DNA of 64,000 bases, taken from the NCBI RefSeq assembly GCF_003053745.1, contig NZ_QAYE01000010.1:1-64000 (forward strand), read 5' to 3'. Under the pieces are notes generated by a model, which worked only from the letters and a program-made list of their open reading frames with translations, did not search any database and was not told the origin of the DNA. Positions 8,702 to 16,665 of the stretch are shown in pieces. The position numbers and the translations under genes are program-made. Numbering within the stretch: position 1 is the stretch's first letter; every line of letters starts with the position of its first letter. This stretch comes from Sphingomonas faeni. GTDB taxonomy: Bacteria; Pseudomonadota; Alphaproteobacteria; Sphingomonadales; Sphingomonadaceae.

Positions 8702-9364
8702 GTGCCAACTCACTTTCCGGAAATGATCGAAGGCTATCACCGCTTCAAGGACGGCCCCTGGGAGGAGCAGCGCGAGCGCTGGAAGGAACTGCAGGACGGC
8801 CAGAGCCCCAAGGTGATGATCATCGCCTGCTCCGACAGCCGCGTCGAACCCGCGCAGATTTTCGATACGCTGCCGGGCGAAGTTTTCGTCGTGCGCAACG
8901 TCGCCAACCTCGTCCCGCCGTTCGAAACCGGTGGTGGTTATCACGGCGTCTCCGCGGCGATCGAGTTCGCGGTTACGCAGCTGAAGGTCGAAGAGATCGT
9001 CGTGATGGGCCACGAGAAGTGCGGTGGCTGCAAGGCTGCGCTGACGCAGGCGTTTGCCGATGCCGATCATGGCGCAGGCGGGTTCGTGTCCGACTGGGTC
9101 AGCCTGCTCGACGGTGCCCGCGAGAAGGTCATCGCAAAGTACGGTGAAGGCGCCGAGGCCGGCCGCGAGATGGAACTCGAATCCGTACGGACCTCGATCG
9201 CCAACCTCCGCACCTTCCCGTTCGTGACCGAGGCAGAAGCCGCCGGTACGCTGGCCCTGCGCGGTGCCTATTTCGGCATCGACAAGGGCCAGATGCTGCT
9301 GCTCAACGAGGATGACCAGTTCATCCAGGCCGATGCAGCAGAGGCCAAGTCAGCGAAGGCCTAA
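8702..9364 (+). CDS. Beta-class carbonic anhydrase
   Basis: A 220-residue cytosolic zinc enzyme that interconverts CO2 and bicarbonate. Zinc ligands are C43, H104 and C107, with the D45/R47 dyad in ACSDSRVEP and the second motif in GHEKCGGC. GTG at 8702 is the start, eight residues before the conserved IEGYHRF segment. Its last 15 bp overlap the end of ppk2 on the other strand. A perfect palindrome just upstream suggests dedicated control. A SulP-family anion transporter at 47-48.5 kb is a possible bicarbonate-handling partner, although it is not linked. Confidence 0.93.
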   Translation: MPTHFPEMIEGYHRFKDGPWEEQRERWKELQDGQSPKVMIIACSDSRVEPAQIFDTLPGEVFVVRNVANLVPPFETGGGYHGVSAAIEFAVTQLKVEEIVVMGHEKCGGCKAALTQAFADADHGAGGFVSDWVSLLDGAREKVIAKYGEGAEAGREMELESVRTSIANLRTFPFVTEAEAAGTLALRGAYFGIDKGQMLLLNEDDQFIQADAAEAKSAKA

Positions 9365-10126
9365 CGCCTTCTCCGCCACCTTCTTGACCTTCGGGTCGAG
9401 CGGTGGCGGCACCATCGAAACCCCCGCTTCGAGGCGGTCCGCGATCAGCGTCAGCGCGGCGATTCGGGCCGCCTTCTTGTCGTTGCCGTCGATGACGGTC
9501 CACGCCGCGGTCGCGGTATCAGTGCGCGCGAACATCTCGGCCATCGCCTCCAGATAGTCTTCACGTCGCGATCGATTGTGGAAATCGTCGAGCCCGGTCT
9601 TCCAGTGCTTCCACGGATCGTCGAGACGCGCCTTCAATCGCCGGTCCTGCTCCTTCTGCGTGGTATGGATGAACAGCTTGATGAGGGTCGTGCCGCTCTC
9701 GACCTGCTGTGCCTCGAACGCGTTGATCTCGTCGTAACCGTGGCGCCATTCGGTCTCGCTGGCGAACCCCTCGACACGCTCGACGAGGACACGGCCGTAC
9801 CAGCTGCGATCGAACACCGCGATGTTGCCGTTGGCCGGCAACCGGTTCCAGAAGCGCCAAAGAAAATCATGTGCCTTCTCGTCCGCAGTCGGCGCCGAGA
9901 TCGGCCAGACCTTGTAGTTGCGCGGGTCCCATTCGGCGGAGAGACGCTGGATGATGCCGCCCTTCCCCGCCGCGTCCCAGCCCTCGAACATCACGATCGC
10001 GCGCGTACCGCCGACGATGTGCGCGACCTGAATATGCTCGAGCCGCTTTTGCAGCGCGGCGAGGTCGTGCTTGTACTTGCCGTCGTATTCGTCGCCAGCT
10101 TCGTAGTCGGCCAGGTGTATCGTCAT
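9350..10126 (-). CDS. ppk2: Polyphosphate kinase 2 (single-domain PPK2)
   Basis: A 258-residue P-loop kinase that transfers phosphate between polyphosphate and nucleotides, in this class usually making ATP or GTP from polyphosphate and the diphosphate. The Walker A region is FEGWDAAGKGG (about 47-57) and the Walker B-like motif is VFDRSWYGRVLVERVEGF, both diagnostic of PPK2. With ppk1 and ppx at 15-19 kb, the window encodes synthesis, hydrolysis and reuse of polyphosphate. Its ATG overlaps the stop of the upstream permease by 4 bp, so the two are co-translated. Confidence 0.92.
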   Translation of the reverse strand: MTIHLADYEAGDEYDGKYKHDLAALQKRLEHIQVAHIVGGTRAIVMFEGWDAAGKGGIIQRLSAEWDPRNYKVWPISAPTADEKAHDFLWRFWNRLPANGNIAVFDRSWYGRVLVERVEGFASETEWRHGYDEINAFEAQQVESGTTLIKLFIHTTQKEQDRRLKARLDDPWKHWKTGLDDFHNRSRREDYLEAMAEMFARTDTATAAWTVIDGNDKKAARIAALTLIADRLEAGVSMVPPPLDPKVKKVAEKALGLR

Positions 10127-11523
10127 GCATCACGCTCCGTCGCAAGGGTCGGGATCTGAACGTTCCAGGCGCCGCGACGACGCAGGACGAACCAATAATA
10201 GGCGATCGACAGCAGGATCTGTGCAGCCGTCATGATCAGACCGGGGCGGCCCTCCTCGAGATCGAGCCAGCTCGTCCAGGAGACATAGCCGAGCGCGAGC
10301 AGTGTTACGACAGGGGCAAGCGGGTAGAGTGGCATCTGGTAGGGGGCGTGCGCGGTCTTGCCGGTACGCCGGCCGACCATCGCCGCGACGCAGATGCCCG
10401 CATAGATCGCGACGAGGCCGGTGCCGCTGAGCACGAGCAGCAACTGGAGCGGCAGAAAGCACGCGACGATCCCGAACCCGCCGACCAGCAACGTGCCCAC
10501 CCAGGGGGAGCCGAACTTCGGGTGGACCTGCGTCATCCACCGATCGAGCGGGCGCCCCCAGCTCCCGTCGCGCGCGGTGCCGTAGAAGAAGCGCGCGCAG
10601 GCGAGGATGCAGGCGATCACCGCGTTGACGATCGCCACGACTACGCCGATCGAGATCCAGTCCGCCATTGCCGAGCCGCTGCGTAGCGCGACGAGAAGCC
10701 CGAACGGATCGCTGGCGGTGAGCGTGGCGTGAAGATCGGGCGCGCCGACCAGGACCGCGACGATCGGGATGCCTTCGAACAAAAGCGTCAGCGCGAGCGA
10801 GGCCATGATCGCGCGCGCGATCAGCCGGGGGGCGTCGAGCATCTCCTCGCCGAAATAGACCGCGGCGCCGTAGCCGTTGAGCGCGAAGATCGCGATCGAG
10901 GTGGCGAGGCCGATCGAGGCGGCGGACGCGGGGACGAGCGCGGCTCCTTGCGGCATGACCGGGTGGAACAACAGGTCGCCGATCGGGCGGACGGTATCGG
11001 CGAACCCGAGCCAGACGACCGCGACGATCGCCAGCATCTCGACCAGCAGGAAGAGGCCGGTGAGCCAGGCGTTCACCTTGATCTGGAGGATCGCGACGAG
11101 CGTCGACCCTGCGACCACGGCGATCGCGACGGGGATTTGCGGCAGGCCGGGGACCAAAGTGCCGAGCACTGCGCTGACGCCGAGACCTGCGACCGGCGGG
11201 AAGAGCAGGTTGTTGAAGACGTTAACGCCGAGCATGACGAACCCCGCCATCGGCCCGAGCGTATGCGCGACCGCGACATACTCGCCACCTGCGACCGGCC
11301 AGGCGGAGGATAGCTCGGCGTAGACGAACGCAGTAGCGACGCAGACGAGTCCGGCGATCAGCGTTGCCCACACCGCGCCGGTGCCGGCGACCTGAAGCAT
11401 GCCGGGGACGATGACGAACACCGACGATGCCGGGGTCGCTACGGAGAGGGTGAGGAACAGGACGCCCGTGACGCCGAGGCTGCGGACGAGGCTTGGCGCC
11501 GGTGTCATCTGATCGTCGCGCAT
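10123..11523 (-). CDS. APC-superfamily amino acid/polyamine permease
   Basis: A 466-residue inner-membrane protein with about 12 hydrophobic segments and the APC pattern. The first helix carries GVTGVLFLTLSVATPASSVF and is followed by the AGGEYVAVAHTLGP motif of amino acid transporters. The substrate cannot be told from sequence. It lies upstream of and overlaps ppk2 by 4 bp; whether this linkage is functional is unknown. The start is MRDDQM at 11523; M6 is an alternative. A repeat-filled gap separates it from aspS. Confidence 0.87.
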   Translation of the reverse strand: MRDDQMTPAPSLVRSLGVTGVLFLTLSVATPASSVFVIVPGMLQVAGTGAVWATLIAGLVCVATAFVYAELSSAWPVAGGEYVAVAHTLGPMAGFVMLGVNVFNNLLFPPVAGLGVSAVLGTLVPGLPQIPVAIAVVAGSTLVAILQIKVNAWLTGLFLLVEMLAIVAVVWLGFADTVRPIGDLLFHPVMPQGAALVPASAASIGLATSIAIFALNGYGAAVYFGEEMLDAPRLIARAIMASLALTLLFEGIPIVAVLVGAPDLHATLTASDPFGLLVALRSGSAMADWISIGVVVAIVNAVIACILACARFFYGTARDGSWGRPLDRWMTQVHPKFGSPWVGTLLVGGFGIVACFLPLQLLLVLSGTGLVAIYAGICVAAMVGRRTGKTAHAPYQMPLYPLAPVVTLLALGYVSWTSWLDLEEGRPGLIMTAAQILLSIAYYWFVLRRRGAWNVQIPTLATERDA

Positions 11524-11586
11524 GCCAACCCCTTATCGTGCAGAGGTATTTGCATGGTTGAGGGGGTTGAGGAAGCGTGGGACGTC

Positions 11587-11736
11587 TTTCCCTCGCCCCT
11601 TCGGGGAGAGGGAGGGGCCCGCCCGCCCTTGCGGGTGGGAGGGTGAGGGGAAGTTGGCGCAAACCAACCTCCCCTCACCCTCCCGTCGCCAAGCGGCTCC
11701 TCTGTCCCTCCCCCCTTGGGGCGAGGGACAGAGGGA
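11587..11736. repeat. Intergenic paired palindromic repeat (G-run type A, variant)
   Basis: Two inverted G/C-run arms (CCCTCGCCCCTTCGGGGAGAGG on the left and the mirrored CCTCCCCCCTTGGGGCGAGGG on the right) flank an inner inverted pair around AAGTTGG..CCAACCT. The right arm ends against the aspS stop codon. It resembles the other type A repeats at 32.5, 34.8, 44.1 and 61.9 kb but is longer and more divergent. It may also serve as the 3' transcript end of aspS. Confidence 0.75.
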
Positions 11737-11738
11737 AG

Positions 11739-13562
11739 TTACCCAGCGCTCGGCGCGACCATTTTCGTCGCGTCCTTCGGGCCATCGACCGTCAGGCGGA
11801 TATTGAGTTCCTTCAGCTGCTTGGCGCTGACCGGGCTCGGCGCGCCCATCATCAGGTCCTCGGCCTTCTGGTTCATCGGGAACAGTACGACCTCGCGGAT
11901 GTTCGGCTCGCCCGCGAGCAGCATCACCATCCGGTCGATCCCCGGTGCCGAGCCGCCATGCGGCGGTGCGCCGACCTTGAACGCGTTGATCATGCCCGCG
12001 AAGTTCGTGTCGACGTCGGCCTGCGTGTAGCCGGCGATCTCGAACGCCTTGTACATGATCTCGGGCCGGTGGTTCCGGATCGCGCCCGACGACAGTTCGA
12101 CGCCGTTGCAGACGATATCGTACTGATATGCGAGGATATCGAGCGGATCCTTGTTTTCCAGCGCGTCCATCTCGCCCTGCGGCATCGAGAATGGGTTGTG
12201 GCTGAAATCGACCTTCTTCGCGTCCTCGTCATATTCGAACATCGGGAAGTCGACGATCCAGCAGAACTCGAACCGGTTCTCGTCGATCAGGCCAAGGTCG
12301 GCGCCGATCCGCGCACGGGCGGCGCCCGCCAGCTTCGAGGCGGGCAGTTCCTTGCCGGCGGCGAAGAAGATGCCGTCGTTCGGGCCGAGGCCCATCTCGG
12401 CGATCAGTTTCCGGGTGGCTTCCTCGCCGTGGTTCTTGGCGATCGGGCCGCCGAGTTCACCGTTCTTCTGCGTGATGTAGCCGAGCCCGGCATGACCCTC
12501 GGCGCGTGCCCAGTCGTTCATGTCGGTGAAGAACTTGCGGCTCTTGTCGGCGGTGTTCGGCGCAGGAATCGCGCGGACCACGTCACCGCCGGCGACGATG
12601 CCGGCGAACAGGCCGAAGCCCGAATCGACGAAATGATGGCCGACGTCGTGGATCAGGATCGGGTTACGCAGGTCGGGCTTGTCGCTGCCGTACTTCAGCA
12701 TCGATTCGCGGTAAGGAATGCGCTTGAACGGGAGCGCCGAAACCTGGCGGCCCTTGCCCTGCCAGTCGGCGAACTCCTCGAATACACCGTGCAGGACGGG
12801 CTCGATCGCCGCGAACACGTCGTCCTGTGTGACGAAGCTCATCTCGAAATCGAGCTGGTAGAACTCGCCGGGCGAACGATCGGCGCGTGCGTCCTCGTCG
12901 CGGAAGCACGGCGCGATCTGGAAATAGCGGTCGAAACCCGCGACCATCAACAGCTGCTTGAACATCTGCGGCGCCTGCGGGAGCGCGTAGAACTTACCCG
13001 GATGGACGCGGCTCGGCACCAGATAATCGCGCGCGCCCTCGGGCGACGATGCGGTCAGGATCGGCGTCTGGAATTCGATGAACCCTTGCGAATTCATCCG
13101 GTTGCGGAGCGACGTGATCACCTGGCTGCGGAGCATGATGTTCGCGTGCAGCCGCTCGCGACGCAGATCGAGGTACCGATAGCGCAGGCGGATATCCTCG
13201 GGATACTCGGCCTCGCCCGCGACCGGCATCGGCAGCTCGCCGGCCATCGACTGGACGGTCGCGGCGGTCGCGCGGATCTCGATCCCGCCGGTCGGCAGGT
13301 TCGAGTTGACGGCTTCCGGCGCACGTGCGGTCACCTTGCCGGTGATCGTGACGACGCTTTCGCTCTTCAGTCCCTCGATCACCTTGAAGACGGGCCCCGA
13401 CACGTCGGTGACGATCTGCGTGATGCCGTAGTGATCGCGCAGATCGATGAAAACGAGGTCGCCGTGATCGCGCTTCTTGTGGACCCAACCGGAGACGCGG
13501 ACCTCTTCGCCGACCTGTTCGGGGCGGAGGGCGGCGCAGTTGTGGGTGCGATAGGCGTGCAT
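11739..13562 (-). CDS. aspS: Aspartate--tRNA(Asp/Asn) ligase
   Basis: A 607-residue class IIb aminoacyl-tRNA synthetase. An OB-fold anticodon domain (about 15-105) is followed by the catalytic core, with motif 2 in [19 protein letters not shown], the bacterial GAD insertion and motif 3 in [18 protein letters not shown]. The start is ATG 13562 ([12 protein letters not shown]), which matches the family N-terminus; the longer frame upstream adds only non-conserved residues. Alphaproteobacterial enzymes of this type are often non-discriminating and need GatCAB, which is not in this window. rnd is divergent 91 bp away. Confidence 0.96.
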   Translation of the reverse strand: MHAYRTHNCAALRPEQVGEEVRVSGWVHKKRDHGDLVFIDLRDHYGITQIVTDVSGPVFKVIEGLKSESVVTITGKVTARAPEAVNSNLPTGGIEIRATAATVQSMAGELPMPVAGEAEYPEDIRLRYRYLDLRRERLHANIMLRSQVITSLRNRMNSQGFIEFQTPILTASSPEGARDYLVPSRVHPGKFYALPQAPQMFKQLLMVAGFDRYFQIAPCFRDEDARADRSPGEFYQLDFEMSFVTQDDVFAAIEPVLHGVFEEFADWQGKGRQVSALPFKRIPYRESMLKYGSDKPDLRNPILIHDVGHHFVDSGFGLFAGIVAGGDVVRAIPAPNTADKSRKFFTDMNDWARAEGHAGLGYITQKNGELGGPIAKNHGEEATRKLIAEMGLGPNDGIFFAAGKELPASKLAGAARARIGADLGLIDENRFEFCWIVDFPMFEYDEDAKKVDFSHNPFSMPQGEMDALENKDPLDILAYQYDIVCNGVELSSGAIRNHRPEIMYKAFEIAGYTQADVDTNFAGMINAFKVGAPPHGGSAPGIDRMVMLLAGEPNIREVVLFPMNQKAEDLMMGAPSPVSAKQLKELNIRLTVDGPKDATKMVAPSAG

Positions 13563-13653
13563 GATGGGTCTTCTCGGACGATAAACAGGTGGTCCGCGCT
13601 TCCCTTCCCTTCCGGGCTTTGTCAACCCGAACGAGGCTCGCTATGGACGAGCC

Positions 13654-14829
13654 ATGCATATCCACCCGCTTATCTCCGACAGTGCCACGCTCGCCAATTT
13701 GTGCGCGCGCATGGCCGACGCCGACTATGTGTGCGTCGACACCGAATTCATGCGCGAGAGCACCTATTACCCGGAACTCTGCCTGATCCAGATCGCCGAC
13801 GACAAGGAAGCCGCCGCGATCGACCCGATGGCACCGGGGATCGACCTCAAGCCGCTACTCGACCTCCTCGTCGAGAATCACGACGTGCTGAAGGTCGTCC
13901 ATGCCGGCGGGCAGGACATCGAGATCGTCTACAACCTCACCGGCAAGACGCCCTTCCCGCTGTTCGACACGCAGGTCGCGGCGATGGCGCTCGGCCAAGG
14001 CGAGCAGATCGGCTATTCGAACCTGGTCGACAGCTGGCTCGGGATCGCGGTCGACAAGGGGGCACGGTTTACCGATTGGGCGCGTCGGCCGCTCGACGCG
14101 CGGCAGATCGAATATGCGATCGGCGACGTCACGCACCTCTCGAAGATTTTCCCGAAGATGCTGGAGCGGTTGCGTAAGACCGGGCGCGGCGTGTGGCTCG
14201 ATCAGGAGATGGAGCGGCTCGGCGATACCGCCAATTATGCGAACGATCCGGATCTTGCATGGAAGCGCGTGCGGATATCGGGACGCAAGCCTGATGTGCT
14301 CGGCCGGTTGAAGGCTCTCGCGCGCTGGCGTGAGTTGGAGGCGCAGGCAAAGGATTTGCCGCGCGGACGGATCGTCAAGGACGAGACTCTGGGTGACATG
14401 GCCGGCCACCCGCCGAAGAAGCAGGCGGACTTGGCACGGGTGCGTGGGTTGTCGGCGACTTGGGCCGGGAACGATATCGGTGGCCGTTTGATGTCGGCGA
14501 TCGAGGGCGCACAGCCGCTTGGCGACGACGAACTGCCGCCGCGCGACGATCGCAAGCCGGGGCTCGGCAAGGAGGGTTCGCTGGTGGCGGACCTCCTCAA
14601 GCTGCTGCTCAAGATCCGCTCGCGAGATATTGATGTCGCGTCGAAACTTCTTGCGCGTACCGATGAACTCGAGGCCCTGGCAGCCGGTGTGCGGACCGGG
14701 CTGCCGATGCTCGAAGGCTGGCGGTTCGATCAGTTTGGCCGCGACGCGCTCGATTTGGTCGAGGGGCGGCTGGCGTTTGCGGTTATCGGCGGAAAGCTGA
14801 AGATGACCCGCACGGAGGATGCCGCATGA
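13654..14829 (+). CDS. rnd: Ribonuclease D
   Basis: A 391-residue 3'-5' exoribonuclease that trims tRNA precursors and other structured RNAs. The DEDD catalytic residues are D29 and E31 (VCVDTEF), the aspartate in HAGGQDIEIVY and the Tyr-Asp pair in EYAIGDVTHL, which marks the DEDDy class. An HRDC RNA-binding domain follows from about residue 205 to 290. Its stop overlaps the start of the small lipoprotein gene by 4 bp. Confidence 0.94.
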   Translation: MHIHPLISDSATLANLCARMADADYVCVDTEFMRESTYYPELCLIQIADDKEAAAIDPMAPGIDLKPLLDLLVENHDVLKVVHAGGQDIEIVYNLTGKTPFPLFDTQVAAMALGQGEQIGYSNLVDSWLGIAVDKGARFTDWARRPLDARQIEYAIGDVTHLSKIFPKMLERLRKTGRGVWLDQEMERLGDTANYANDPDLAWKRVRISGRKPDVLGRLKALARWRELEAQAKDLPRGRIVKDETLGDMAGHPPKKQADLARVRGLSATWAGNDIGGRLMSAIEGAQPLGDDELPPRDDRKPGLGKEGSLVADLLKLLLKIRSRDIDVASKLLARTDELEALAAGVRTGLPMLEGWRFDQFGRDALDLVEGRLAFAVIGGKLKMTRTEDAA

Positions 14830-15122
14830 GGATCGTTCTGGTTGCGGCGTTGCTCGCGTCGGCGGGGTGTACGCCGGTCGAGATGCGCGGCGAGACGCCT
14901 GCCGCTCAGCCGGTCACGGCCGCCTGCAATGCCGACTCGCTCGGCGATCTGGTCGGCAAGCGCGCGAGCGATGCTCGGGCCGACGTGATGCAGACGCGAT
15001 CGGGCGCACGCACGCTTCGGTGGATCGCGCCGAACACGGCCGTGACGATGGATTTCCGCGCCGATCGTCTGAATGTCTATGTGGACGCCAAGGGCCGGAT
15101 CGAACGCTTCACCTGCGCCTGA
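14826..15122 (+). CDS. Small lipoprotein of the I78 peptidase-inhibitor family
   Basis: A 98-residue secreted protein. The signal ends in a lipobox (LLASAGC, acylated cysteine near residue 15), so it should be a membrane-anchored lipoprotein. The mature part contains the short I78-like fold pattern: CNADSLGDLVGKRASDA, then a strand-rich half ending in DAKGRIERFTCA, with a cysteine at each end that could form a disulfide. I78 proteins inhibit serine proteases in some organisms; the role here is inferred from fold only. It is translationally coupled to rnd (ATGA overlap). Confidence 0.75.
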   Translation: MRIVLVAALLASAGCTPVEMRGETPAAQPVTAACNADSLGDLVGKRASDARADVMQTRSGARTLRWIAPNTAVTMDFRADRLNVYVDAKGRIERFTCA

Positions 15123-15127
15123 ATTCA

Positions 15128-15157
15128 TTGAACCTCCCCTAAAAGGGGAGGATTCAA
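15128..15157. terminator. Hairpin between convergent genes
   Basis: Stem CCTCCCCT/AGGGGAGG with loop AAA, extended by TTGAA/TTCAA outer arms. It sits between the I78-like gene (plus) and ppx (minus) and just overlaps the ppx stop. There is no long T-run, so termination by it alone is uncertain. It may be a solo half-unit of the type A repeats. Confidence 0.5.
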
Positions 15158-16665
15158 GCGAGAGTTAGTACGGCCTTGCGTCCCAGGGCGGCGGCAAGCG
15201 CGTTATGGCGACGTTCCACCGCCTCGCCGTAGAGCCCACGATCATCAGGGCGCAACGTCAGCGTAAGTGATACCCCGTCATCCGCGAGCGCTGATCGCTT
15301 CAAAGGTCCTGCCAAGCCACCACTCATTCGCTGGCCTAGTCGCATAGCGAGGCCCCAAGCAGTCGCGCTTTTCACCGCTGCCGGAGACGCGAGGCGACCA
15401 ACTGTTTCACCGGCGGAGAGATCACCACCAAGGCTCGTGTAAAGAGCTTGCGCCAGCATCCCCCGGCCGGGCGCGTCAATCGCGACCCAATTGCCGTGCA
15501 GCGCGACCTCTACGCCACGTTCGGCGCGGAACTCGGGGTTCGCGCGCCAGCCGACGTCGGCGAGCAGGCATGCGGTGTGGCGAATACGCGCCATTGCGGG
15601 CGGCTCGGTGGTGAACAGCGGTGCGATCCAGCGATCGAGGAGGTCACCATGCTCGGGGAAGCGGCCGAGCAAGCGCCCCTCTTCGCGCGCTGCGACAATC
15701 AACGGATCGAGCGTTCGGTCTGCGGGCTTCAGATCTTCGTAAAGCAGGCCTTCGCGCAGGCCATAGGCAGACACGACCGTCGTCCGACTGCCGAGCTGGC
15801 GCATCAGCACACCGAGCAACGCAGCGGCATCGGCCAGTGTTGCCGTACGACCCGAGGACAGCCCCGGGATCGCCTTCAAGCGCGGCTTGGAAAGCTGTGG
15901 GATAGTCCGGCTGAGCCGCGTGATCGTCGCCGCGGTCATTGAATATTGGTGGATGATCGGCAGCGGATAGTCCGACAGTTCCATGTCCAGCCGTGCCAGT
16001 GCGCGCCACGAACCGCCAACGAGATAGAGCGGAAGCCCCTGCCCCTTCGCGGTCCAGCCGGCCTCGCGTACCAGCCGCGCCACGTAGCGGGCGAGCACCT
16101 TGCCGCGCTTGGCCCGGATCGGGCCGATCCGCAGGACGCCGAGCGGGAACGAGACGCGTTCCTCGATCTTGCCGCAGCGAACGCGGACGAGTTCGAGACT
16201 GCCGCCGCCGAGATCGCCGACGATGCCATCCGCTTCAGGTATCGCTGATAAGACACCATAGCCTGCCGCGCTGGCTTCCTGTTCGCCCGACAACGTCTCG
16301 ACGGTCAGCCCGAGTTGTTCAGCCGCAGCAATGAGTTCGCCGCCGTTCTTCGCATCGCGGACCGCCGCCGTCGCGACCGTGCGGAGCGTCGAGCATTCCA
16401 TTTCCTTCGCCACCGCCGCGAACCGCGCCAGCGCGACGCGTGCGGTCTTCAAGGCCGACTTCTCGATCGCGCCGGTAGCGGCGAGCCCACGCCCGAGCCC
16501 CGCCAACACCTTCTCGTTGAACCGGATCGCGGGGAGCCGTGGCGGCCCCTGGTAGACCACCAGACGGATCGAGTTCGAGCCGATGTCGATGATCCCGGTA
16601 CGCGGGTGATCGTCGGTCTCGGCCTTGGGCGGGGAATTGCCGAACAGGATATTGGTGACGCTCAT
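15154..16665 (-). CDS. ppx: Exopolyphosphatase (Ppx/GppA family)
   Basis: A 503-residue sugar-kinase/HSP70-fold phosphatase that removes terminal phosphate from polyphosphate or converts pppGpp to ppGpp. Phosphate-binding motifs are IDIGSNSIRLVVY (about 26-38), RTVATAAVRDAKNG and GIVGDLGGGSLELV. The C-terminal part (from about 310) matches the helical HD-like domain of larger Ppx enzymes. Its ATG overlaps the ppk1 stop by 4 bp, giving a ppk1-ppx operon that makes and degrades the same polymer. Sequence alone does not separate Ppx from GppA activity. Confidence 0.92.
   Translation of the reverse strand: MSVTNILFGNSPPKAETDDHPRTGIIDIGSNSIRLVVYQGPPRLPAIRFNEKVLAGLGRGLAATGAIEKSALKTARVALARFAAVAKEMECSTLRTVATAAVRDAKNGGELIAAAEQLGLTVETLSGEQEASAAGYGVLSAIPEADGIVGDLGGGSLELVRVRCGKIEERVSFPLGVLRIGPIRAKRGKVLARYVARLVREAGWTAKGQGLPLYLVGGSWRALARLDMELSDYPLPIIHQYSMTAATITRLSRTIPQLSKPRLKAIPGLSSGRTATLADAAALLGVLMRQLGSRTTVVSAYGLREGLLYEDLKPADRTLDPLIVAAREEGRLLGRFPEHGDLLDRWIAPLFTTEPPAMARIRHTACLLADVGWRANPEFRAERGVEVALHGNWVAIDAPGRGMLAQALYTSLGGDLSAGETVGRLASPAAVKSATAWGLAMRLGQRMSGGLAGPLKRSALADDGVSLTLTLRPDDRGLYGEAVERRHNALAAALGRKAVLTLA

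Noticed and set aside
11577-14177. Very long plus-strand open frame antisense to aspS
   Set aside because: It begins in a repeat, runs opposite the clear AspS sequence and has low-complexity Arg/His/Asp-rich translation. High GC content creates such frames.
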